A DNA stretch of 64,000 nt, taken from the NCBI GenBank assembly GCA_003550325.1, contig QKWP01001241.1, forward strand, positions 58,559-122,558, in the 5' to 3' direction. The position numbers and the translations under genes were made by a program. Below the pieces are notes generated by a model, which searched no databases, was not told the DNA's origin, and was given only the letters and a program-made list of their open reading frames with translations. Below, one piece after another: positions 35,501 through 45,118 of this stretch (position 1 is the first letter of the stretch; each line of letters opens with the position of its first letter). The stretch is from Gigaspora rosea. Taxonomy: Eukaryota > Glomeromycota > Glomeromycetes > Diversisporales > Gigasporaceae.

Positions 35501-35940
35501 AGTGTTAGAAATTCAAAAAAAAATTTGATTTTTGTGAACATAAGTTTTTTTTATAATGTTCACATCAAAAATAAAGTTTTTTTTATAATGTTCACATCAA
35601 AAATAAATATGTTCACATAGTAGAATTTAGATAATGAATATTTGCAATTGACCAAAAGTTGATTATATCTAAAAATAAGCTACTCACAGATTTTTTGTAT
35701 TCAAAATTGTCCAAAAAAGGTAGTTTATTTTTGAAATATATGGTAAATATAATCTTTATATTAATAAATTATGAATAAGGAATTATAAAATTAAAATTTA
35801 TATTCATACTATGTGAACATAAAATATAAAATTTTTGATTTTTTATGTTCATACTATGTGAACATAAAATATAAAAACATTGATTTTTTAAAAAAATTTA
35901 TGTTCACCGTGAACACTATAAATATATGATTTCCAACACT
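35501..35940. mobile_element. 440-bp MITE, AGTGTTGGAAAT ends (copy 1)
   Basis: The ends AGTGTTAGAAATTC and AGTGTTGGAAATCA are inverted repeats. The flanks AGTCTGCACC (35491-35500) and AGTCCACACC (35941-35950) match at 8 of 10. The subterminal zones hold repeated TATGTTCACATAGT palindromes. A second copy in the other orientation lies at 49423-49836 and is similar along its length. Confidence 0.8.
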
Positions 35941-36375
35941 AGTCCACACCCTAACGTAACAATGCGCCAAAATATTATAATCGATATTCGTAATATTCGA
36001 TGTGTGCCGTAACATTTATATAATATATAATAGCAATAGTTAGTTTGTGCTTTAAAATTTAACATGCTAATATTTAATGTACGTGAAAAGAGCAGAGCGC
36101 CATTAATAAAAAATTCTATGCTCATTAGAATTTTTAAATTCATATATGTTTTAAGAATTAATGTGCACTATATTTATTACACAAAAAATAAAATTTTTAT
36201 GTGCTTATTTTGTGCACATTCGAAAAAATCTATGTTCACTATAGTACACCAGAATCCATATGTAATGTGTGACCTACCCACAATTTTGATGAATTTTAGA
36301 CTCTGATCAGTTAGCAAATTATGTGATTTAGTGTGATTAAGGACATCACTTTTAATATAATTAGCAAGTGATCGC

Positions 36376-38063
36376 AATGATGCTCAATGATAATTATATT
36401 TACATAACATTTTTATTTAAAATTTGAATATGCAATTTATAATATAATTAATAGCTATCCGTTTCACATTTGTACTAAATTTATACAATATAAAAAAATA
36501 TTTTTTGAGCCATCTGTTTAATAAATTTTATTTAAACTTTACTCAAATAAATTTTGATATTAGACTAAAATTTGTGTACAATTTGAAAAATATTTATTAA
36601 TAAAAATTTTTTATAAATTAGGTTTAAAACTATTGTTTTTCTTTGAAAATTTTCCATACTTAATTTAGTATAGTAATAAAAATTAATTTTGCTAAAAATT
36701 TTTGATAAAATTGTAAAAATATAAAATTTTTAGATTATATTGGTTCTAATTTAATTGTAAAAAAATTATTTTATTTAAAAAATAATTTTTTAAAATAGTT
36801 TATATAAGCCTGTTTATGGTAATACAAGTTTAAATATAGTTAGTCTATTTCTATATTTGTATAGTAAATCATATGTTTTTATTAATAAATTTTATAAAAA
36901 AATTAATAAACTTAAATTTCTTATAACTTTTTATCTACTAATCCAATTTTAATGATTTTACTACTATTAAAATCAGAAAAGCTAGCTCTACAACATATTA
37001 ATATTTGAAAGAAATTTAATCAAAAATTTTACTATTTATATTTTTTTTAAAAAATTTGACTAAAACTTTAATATTAAAAAAATATCTAAATAATTTTATT
37101 ATTTCTAACATATTGTATATTAATATAATATATTAAAAATTTTATAATTAATAATTTATTTAATTAAAACTAAGTTTTAGAATTAAATATACTATAGTTT
37201 AAATAATAAAAATAAATAAAAAATAAATAAAATATATTTTAGTTAATTTTTTTAAAACTTAATTATTGAATTTTATATTGAATTATTATATAAATCTTTA
37301 AAAATCTATAACTTTTGATCCACTAATCCAATTTAGATAATTTAACTATCAAAATGATTCTCTCAATGAGATAATCATTTTGATAGTTAATTATTTAAAT
37401 TGGATTAGTGGATCAAAAGTTATAGGCCTTTTATTATTAAAATTGTAATGTTACACAAGAACATATTAGTACTTTATTCAGTACTATAACTTTTTTTTAT
37501 ATAATAACTTAAATAAAATTTTACAGGCTTTTTTGTAATTGTTATACCAAGTTACTTGTTTAATAGTGCAAAGCAACAAGTGATTTAATTAGTTAACTTT
37601 TACAAAAACTAAAATTTTTTAGATATTTATTAATTTTTTTTAAAAAATTAAACAAATTTGAATTTTTCAAAAAAATATTAAATCAAAAATTATAATATAT
37701 TTTTTTAAAAAGATGTTTTATATATACTCAGTTATTATATATATTTTTTTAATTACTTATTAATATGTAAAAATTTGAGCTATTGTATTTAATTAAAGTG
37801 TATAAAAATGGTATATTATATTTAATAAAATTATCAATATACAAAATTTTTTAAACTTGCAAAATAAAGCTTTTGTTGAATTAGCTAACTTTTAAATATA
37901 CCAAAATAAAGACAAATATATATTTATATATTATATAAATTTAATTTAAAGTTAATAAAAAAAATTTTTCAAAATTTAATTTTATAACTGTACTAAATTT
38001 AGTATTTTGTACTAAATTTAGTACAGCAAATGGATAGCCATTAAAATTTTCTCAAGCATTATT
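36376..38063. mobile_element. Possible 1.7-kb inverted-repeat element, very AT-rich
   Basis: Outer blocks AATGATGCTCAATGATAATT and AATAATGCTTGAGAAAATTT (complement) pair, as do inner blocks GCTATCCGTTT..GTACTAAATTTA and GCTATCCATTT..GTACTAAATTTA. The interior exceeds 80% AT by eye and includes the 37306-37425 hairpin. It has no frame of note. Limits are approximate. Confidence 0.45.
37306..37425. repeat. 120-bp near-perfect palindrome
   Basis: Arms of ~58 bp start CTATAACTTTTGATCCACTA on both strands and meet at TCTCAATGAGA. The arm sequence AACTTTTGATCCACT and ATCAAAATGATTCTCTCA matches the inner arms of the larger hairpin at 41323-42106, so it looks like a minimal member of that family. 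Confidence 0.8.
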
Positions 38064-38367
38064 TTCAATGAGTGATTGTAATAATGCTCATTTTTAGAAT
38101 CAATTAAAATAAACATTATAGTCAATATTTGAGTAGTTCTTCTATTATTTGTTAAATATTATTGACAAAAAATAAAAAAATAAAAAAATAAAGCAACTAT
38201 TAAACAAAAAGCAAATACTACAGAATTTTATTGTTGTATTGAATAAATATAAAATAATTTATTTATATATATATAATAAAATATATAAATTTAAATATAA
38301 AAACAGAATAAGTTAATATAGTATTTTAAAAATAATATTATAATTGTTTAATATATTCTATTGCTTC

Positions 38368-41196
38368 TTAAAGATCTTTATCTATATTATTATTATTATT
38401 ATTATTAGTATTATTTTCATTATTGTCACTATCGCTATCACTATTACTATTATTATTATAATTATTATCTATTTTTTCATCTAAATTTTCTTCTTCCAAA
38501 TCATCTTTTGTTAATTAATCAGTTCCAGTTTTTTCTAATCTTTTTATAAATAATTTAATATTTGAAAAAATTCATTTTTTATAATATTCTAAACAATAAT
38601 TACATCTTAAATATTATAACAATTTGTATGATAAGCATGTCCACATATATATACTTTTCCATTTAATTTACTAAATGATTTTTTACATTTATCATATATA
38701 TCTTTTGCTGGTCCACGTGATGTAAGATAACCTGTTGAAAGATATTTAAGCTCTACATTTTCATATAATCCAGCTATATAATATTGAGTAGTTTTTTGAA
38801 TTTTTATTTTTTTACTCTTATTAAGATTAAAATAAAATTTTTGAAAATGTTTTATAAAAAATAAACTACTTTTTTTTGTTAAATAATCTAATTGTTTAGA
38901 ATTATATATATATAATTGTTTTGGTTTTAAAATATCAAGTTGAGTTTTGTTACGATTATAATCTAATATATATTCTTGTTGTTTAATTTCTTTAATAGTA
39001 CTATATAAATTAATATTTGCACAAAGATGACTATGGTATTTTCTACAAAATAATCATTAAAATTTACTAAATGATTAAATAAAACTTCAGTTAAAGGATA
39101 ATTTATGTCATGCCAATAAAAATAATCTGAAAGAAATACTAAAGGTGCTTTGTTATAATTTTTTCTTTTCCATCTAAGTGCAAATATCCATAATTTAAAT
39201 ATAGTTTCAATATATTGATCAAATGAACCTGATCTAAAAAGTACTGCATATATATCTAATGTTGAAGGTATTAAATTATCTAAAATATCTAATAGCATAC
39301 AATTTTCTATATCTTTACATATAGTATCAAATTTAATTAAAATTATATGAGCTATAGCTTTCCACCCTTTATGAATTAATTCTAAAATTAAATTAATTCT
39401 CCATGGTTTTGGTTTTTGACTAATTTTTTTTATCACCAAAAACAAATTGAAAAAATTGTTCAAAAAAAGTATAATGAACATTCTCAAAAATTTAAAGAAA
39501 CATGAAGTGGACCTAAAATTGGAATAAAATTTTTAACATTATTTGATATTAAATTTGGATTTAATCTAGATTGTGTAATTATTTTTCTAACAAATAATTG
39601 TTCTGGCCAATCTGCAATAACTGGAATTATATTATTTTTTAAATATTCTGATAAAGTATTAATATTTGTAATCATTTTAAGAGCTTTTAAATAATCATCC
39701 ATTGAATGTAAATTTGATTTTTTAACTTTAACTACTCTTATATTTTTCATTAATCTTTCTTCTTTTCGTTTTTTAATTGCATTATCATATATATGTAAAA
39801 TTAATAAATCAATATGATTTTGGGAATTAAATTGAAGATTTTGAGAAGATATCCATTCCATTTTACATTCATTGTAACTTGTATCAAAACAACCATTATA
39901 TTTAGAAGTTAAATTAAATATAATTCTAGTTGGTTCAATATTTTCTGGATTAAAAAAAGAATAACCATTTAAAATTGCCAAAATTGGTTTTGATTTTCAA
40001 TTAGTTTAGTTACACATGTTGCTAAATGATTTGCAGTTGAAAGTGTTGTATTATTTGGTTGTTGTAATGTATGAATATCATAAAAATCATCAATATTAAA
40101 ACAATGAAAATTATTTAACTAAATACATTAAAATTAATATATATATATATTATTAATATTTTATATTAAAAATTGTTAAAAAAATAAAATATTTACTTAT
40201 ATGTGAAGCAAAGTATTCATTAATTATTATTGAATGATTATTTTTAATTTTTTTTTTATAATTATATAATGTTTTTGAACTTATAGTTATTCCAGTTTTT
40301 ATAAGAAAATCTATTCCAGTTTTACTTAATCCACAAGATGATAAGTATAAACTAAGATCTGTTTTATATTTATTTATATTTAGACTATGTAATCCAGCTA
40401 AAAGATAACATTGACTAATAATTTGTTGCTGTGCTTTTATTTTATTTTTTTCAGTTCTTCTTTTAAGAACTAATGCATTTGTCATTTTATCTAAAAATCC
40501 AATTAATTGAGGTTCTTTGTTTCAATTAATTGTTTAAAATTATTTGGATCTAATAAATAATCATTATTTTGTTTTTTATATTGATATAAAATTTTTGTTA
40601 ATAATTGTAATTGATTAGAAAATAAATGTTGTTGTGCTTTAAATAATAAATTAAATTATATAAATTAATTAAAAATTTTAAATTTATAAATAATATTATA
40701 TGTAGTATATATTATATAGTAATAATTATAAATAATAAACTTACATGTTTGAATTAAATTATTATTTTCTTAAATATTTTGATCAATTATTTTATTAATC
40801 AATTTATTAAAATTTGATCGATCAATAAATATACCATTATTAACAATTTTTATTTTTATATTTGAAAAATTATTAAGATCTAAATCTATATGTTCTTCAT
40901 AATGTTTTAGATAATCAATTGGTGCATTAAAATTATTTGAAATAATTTTACTATATTCAATTATATCACCAAATCTATAAAAGTTGCTGGTTTAGTATTT
41001 TAAGATTCTTGACTTGCAGCAAAATTAACAATATTCATATAATGTTCAAACCAAATTTGATCTTGATTAACTTTTAAATAATTATATTGTAAATCAAGAT
41101 ATTGATCAATTTTATTTTTAAGATCTTCTGTCACATTTCTGTAAGATTTAACTGAATTATTGCAGCACAAGGTCCTGTAAGCTTTTGACGAGGCAT
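38368..41196 (-). pseudogene. Decayed DDE-type transposase candidate, RING-like C-terminus
   Basis: From ATG at 41194-41196 (MPRQKLTGPCAA) exons can be followed on the minus strand to a stop at 38368-38370, with intron-like gaps near 40660-40745 and 40100-40195. Candidate catalytic residues are NIDDFYDIH (40071-40097), VIADWPEQLF (39591-39620) and VENYHSHLCAN (glutamate codon 39041-39043, read across a frameshift). ILGPLHVSLN and LDNLIPSTLDIYA lie between. The C-terminus has CGHAYHTNC, half of a RING-like finger, then an Asp/Glu/Asn-rich tail. Only a few stops and frameshifts are present. The transposase role is inferred from D-D-E spacing and position inside the 10.5-kb element; I cannot name the superfamily. 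Confidence 0.6.
38385..38475. repeat. (ATT)n microsatellite, poly-Asn tail
   Basis: Imperfect ATT/ATC triplets encode an Asn/Asp/Ser run on the minus strand at the end of the transposase-like gene. Confidence 0.8.
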
Positions 41197-41322
41197 TTTG
41201 AAAATTTAAAATATTTATAAATATTTATAATAAAAAAAATATTTAAAAAACAAAATTATTTATACAAATAACAGGTCCTTATATAATTTTTAAAAAACAT
41301 ATTATTACCAAATAAAACTTTA

Positions 41323-42106
41323 TAAGTAAATGGGGATATAGTGGCCAGGGGGTATTGCGGCCAAGTGAAATATCTTGTGATCTAGTGGTCAGAATTGGAC
41401 AAAATTTATACCATTCAATTCGTCTCATCAAGACAAATTGAATAGTATAAATTTCGTCCAATTCCAATCACTAGATCACAAGATAGCATCATTTATACAA
41501 AATATAGGTTTTTGCACATATTTGAATTAATTATTAAATATATATAGAATATTTAATAGTTAATAACTTTTGATCCACTGGTCCGTTTTGGACGATTTTA
41601 CCACCAAAATGACCGCCTCAGTGAAACGATTCTAACAAGTATAAAATCGTCAAAATCTAATTACGGGGTCCTGAGATCGATATAAATTTATCATATTTTA
41701 TAAAATTAAATGATATTAGTAAATCTGCCAAATTTTTACATATTTTACCTTTAACGATCTTGGGATCCCGTGATTGGATTTTAACGATTTTGTGCTTTTA
41801 GAATTGTCTCACCGAGATGGTTATTTTGGTGGTAAAATCATCCAAAACGGACCAGTAGATCAAAAGTTATTTGCTGCCAAATAATTGGCCACAATACCCC
41901 TTCTAAAATTTAGTTTTTATATTATATTTGCGTACTAATTATTTATATCTAAAACTATATATAATATAAAGATTTTTTTACAGTAATTTATTCTTTATTA
42001 AGTATAGTTCAAATAATAAAAATTATACAAAAATCTACTTGCTTATTAAAAAAATTTTATTAGTAGAAACTTTAACTTGGCCACAATACCCCCATTTACC
42101 TTATGA
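41323..42106. mobile_element. 0.78-kb hairpin element, same family as 7515-8151
   Basis: Outer ends ATAAGTAAATGGGG and ATAAGGTAAATGGGGG (complement) pair, and GTATTGCGGCCAAGT pairs with GTATTGTGGCCAAGT. Inner arms AACTTTTGATCCACTGGTCC, ACCACCAAAATGACCGCCTC and GATTCTAACAAG recur inverted at 41760-41870. A subsidiary palindrome with ATTCAATTCGTCTCATCAAGACAAATTGAAT lies at 41385-41490. The layout, small hairpin outside and large hairpin inside, is the same as at 7515-8151. Confidence 0.7.
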
Positions 42107-42353
42107 TACATATACAAATTTGCAGTTTGTATAAAAATTATATTAATTAGACCACATAAATAAAAAACTTATTTTCATAACCTTATCAAGTAATTTTTTT
42201 ACAATATATACATATATGCAGTTATATGTACTACAAACTATATTATTATGTAGTATGTTAAAATTTCAATTGTGAAGAAGCCAAATATTTAAAATAGCAG
42301 AGGGCTTTTTTGATTTTTAATAGCTGCCTATCTTGCTTAGTGTGTCAGGGTAT

Positions 42354-42428
42354 GTATCAGAGAGCATTTTCCTGTGTCACAAATAATTAAAAATTTTACT
42401 TTGTATTTGTGACACAAGAAGTTGCTCT
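42354..42428. repeat. Short stem-loop CTGTGTCACAAATA
   Basis: GAGAGCATTTTCCTGTGTCACAAATA pairs with TATTTGTGACACAAGAAGTTGCTCTC across a ~20-bp loop. It could be a small foldback element. Confidence 0.6.
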
Positions 42429-42889
42429 CTTCATGCAAATCTGGGTCCACCAAGTTACTATTGGTTGAATGCAAATCTCATTTTTCATTTGTAAATGGTG
42501 ACTAATAAAGTAGTAATCGAACTATTGCTTCGTAATTGTAATTTTTGTAATAATTACATTTTATTGAATTTTTTTTAAATATTACATTTCACTTTTTAAT
42601 ATTAATGTTTGGCAATCCTCTTGAATTTAACAACTCCTTATGATAAGCATATTGCCACCAAAAATTATTATTACTTTTCATGTAAAAACTTTTATCTGTA
42701 ACAAATAAAATGATATTCAGAATTTAGTATTCAAAGAATAAATATATGCTACCTTCTAGCTTTTAGTTAAACAAAAAAATATATATATATATTTTTTTAA
42801 TATATTGTATATATATTTTATTAAAAAATATTATTAATCTTTTATTATGTAGACATGGGATAATTTTGGAAATATTGGACAAAAAATAA

Positions 42890-43490
42890 AAAAGAACCAA
42901 CAAACAGCATTTTATAAAAAAACCAAAGAAGGGACGAGTTATTAACCCATTCATCTTTTTCAACTTCAGTTCTATTGCTTTAGCAAGAGCCAACACTATA
43001 AATCACATCTAAATTTTCTAATTTGCAGCTTTCATGAAATATTCAAAGGCTTTCTTCTCATCTTTTTCAATCCCGATACCATATAGATAACTATTACCGA
43101 GTTTAAAAAGTTCATTAGAACTACTATTAAAAGGAAAAATAAAATTATGATAGTTGTAACTGTAATGATTGTATAGCCAATTATGGCCCTATTGCGATAA
43201 TAAGTCATTTCCAAAATTATCAAAAGAACTGTTGGCAAAAGCAAAGTTTTGCTAGTCAAAGTTTTAGATACCAAAGTCTTGGAAGCTAAAGTGTAATTGC
43301 CTTTTTTTCTTCTTGAAGTTATAATAATAATTGATTAAAAGATGAAAAGAAATAGCTCAAGCATTGAATGTAATCTTTATTTCGATTGATCGTAGCATTT
43401 GAGTGTTACTTCTATTACTAGCCAATTCCATCAAAGGAGGTGCTTGAGGCAGGCCCAATCTGGAGATCCAATTTTAGAATCCATTGCTAA
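42890..43490 (-). pseudogene. Sel1-like repeat gene fragment
   Basis: The minus strand between about 43132 and 43021 reads ELFKLGNSYLYGIGIEKDEK then KAFEYFMKAAN, a clear Sel1-like repeat (helix-turn-helix solenoid unit). After a frameshift the next unit reads NLDVIYSVGSC and EVEKDEW. Upstream, NFAFANSSFDNFGNDLL and PPLMELASNRSN look like linker sequence. Sel1-like repeat proteins are adaptors and are numerous in arbuscular mycorrhizal fungi, often fused to kinases; no kinase is seen here. It lies inside the 10.5-kb transposon and may be captured cargo or an older insertion target. Confidence 0.65.
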
Positions 43491-43514
43491 ATCAACACCC
43501 GAAAGATGATGTGA

Positions 43515-43543
43515 ATAATAAATAAATAAATAAATAAATACGT
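43515..43543. repeat. (AAAT)n microsatellite
   Basis: About six AAAT units stand in a row. Confidence 0.9.
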
Positions 43544-44240
43544 ATTAAACCAATGTTACTATCTATAAATCATTATGGCTTCTACTCTGTCTTGCTAGCA
43601 TAAAGGTTTTATTAATATATTCCAAGCTATAAATTAAATTGTTTAGAAATTAATTTATTATTAATAAAATATTTTCTTAAAAGCTTATTAACATACCACC
43701 AAATATAGTAAGCTATTGTACTTCAGTTCATATCACATTATTATAACTAAATTGTCAACGAATTAGTTCCTTATATTCATATTCAATAATGTCACCAAAT
43801 AAAAAAAAAGTGACTTACTTTTTCAAGTATTTTTGAGAATTCCATAAAATATATTCGTTTAGATATATATAGGTTTCTTTAATACTATTTTAACAAGCTT
43901 ATATATCTACTTATAGTTTAATAATTTAGTAATTTAAACGCATTAGAAATTCAATAAACCACTAACAGTATAAAATAAACAAGCCTTATAATTTATTAAT
44001 ACATACTTTCGCTCGTATGAAAACTTTCTGGAGAAAGCGATTGAAAACAATTAGAGAAGATTTTCTACTAAAGACATCCAAAACGAAGAAATTCTACTAA
44101 TTAATATGGGTACCTTAAGTTTAAATTATTACGGGTAAATGAATCGTAAAATTACCAGTTTTTAGACTACAACTATATATCAGATTTTCAATTACTCATA
44201 TAAATAGATTGTGTAACAACACTTCCAGAATTTATCAGGG
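43544..44240. other. Right subterminal part of the 10.5-kb transposon
   Basis: No gene is recognised. The sequence is AT-rich and ends in the inverted terminus at 44241-44258. Confidence 0.4.
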
Positions 44241-44267
44241 GCGAGTTTCTCCTATGCTCTAGTTTTT

Positions 44268-45079
44268 TGAGACCAGTATGAAGTGCAGTACAGTGTGGTA
44301 TGTATTTGTGATTATAACTTCGTTTATGAGTTTTTTTGTTAGGAATTTTTTAAATTGCAGCCTGTATAGTACAATGTTGTATTTTATGCCAGGTTGTATC
44401 AATACTTTTTTGTGTATTAGTTAAGAGTAGAACTTGGTTTTTAGTGAATAGTTAAGATAATAAATCAGAATATTCTGTCCATTAATTTGAGCTCACTGTT
44501 TTGTAGTTGAAAATTTTGTGATTAATCCCAGTATAAAAGCGTGAAAGATTGCAAAATGTCCAAGAAGTAAATAGAAAAAGATGGTCACTAACAGTGCTAG
44601 TTTGGCTATTATTTAGATTATAAGAAAGAAGAAATTGTATATTAAATGAGTTAGTCCAGATATAGTTTATTCTGCTATTATTAATTCTATTTGACCAAGT
44701 ATAGTGCGTATTGTTATAATGGGCTCTAATAACAAACATGTTTGAGCAATGTAAAAAGTTTATAAGTTTATATTTTGATGCTGAACTAGTTGTGTTATTA
44801 TGTGTATTAAAGTCTCCCAGGATTATAGAGTGTAGATTAGATTGTTGAGCCTGTAAAATCCAGTTAATAACCTAATTTTGAGTTTGATTTCTTTTGTTTG
44901 AATCAGTAGATAAAAGATAAACTGATATAATATGAAACTTAATATTGTCTTTGAAAAACAAGTCCAAAGCAATAGCTCCTTCTGAGTGAGTATGAACTAT
45001 ATATATGAGGTTTAAGATAGTTGCAAATCATAATGGCAGTGCCTTCAATTGAACTTTCAAAATTTGCTCAGTAGTAAAT
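44268..45079 (-). pseudogene. LINE copy 2, endonuclease part
   Basis: The minus strand carries HYNNTHYTWSNRINNSRINY then IWTNSFNIQFL and VSDHLFLF, matching copy 1. The DYIW block has become NYIW and DSF has become NSF, so catalytic positions are damaged. Copy 2 begins at 45079, in the middle of the domain. Confidence 0.85.
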
Positions 45080-45118
45080 AAAATTTCAATATTTAACCTT
45101 ATCATATATATAATATAG

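Larger units (their letters stand above)
33787..44258. mobile_element. 10.47-kb DNA transposon, 9-bp target duplication
   Basis: The termini AGTATAGAAGAAACTCGC and, on the complement, AGCATAGGAGAAACTCGC match at 16 of 18. A perfect 9-bp duplication CTAGTTTTT lies at 33778-33786 and 44259-44267. Removing the element and one duplication restores uninterrupted LINE sequence that aligns with copy 1 through the join, which proves the borders. Contents: a minus-strand gene with a probable DDE triad (38368-41196), a Sel1-repeat relic, a MITE, and at least four hairpin structures. A 9-bp duplication is typical of Mutator-like elements, but the gene does not look like a usual MULE transposase. Confidence 0.88.
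29446..45079 (-). mobile_element. 5'-truncated LINE (copy 2), split by a 10.5-kb transposon
   Basis: A perfect 16-bp duplication AAAATTTCAATATTTA lies at 29430-29445 and 45080-45095. Inside the left flank is a T-rich run, the 3' poly(A) of a minus-strand insertion. Homology to copy 1 is continuous from mid-endonuclease (45079-44268) and then, after a gap, from just past the endonuclease to the tail (33786-29446). The gap is exactly the 33787-44258 transposon plus one 9-bp duplication. The LINE sequence itself is about 5.15 kb. 5' truncation with a long duplication is the signature of target-primed reverse transcription. Confidence 0.92.

Noticed and set aside
43032..43274. 80-codon hydrophobic minus-strand frame
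   Set aside because: It is a shifted frame over the Sel1-like repeat relic, which is the better explanation.
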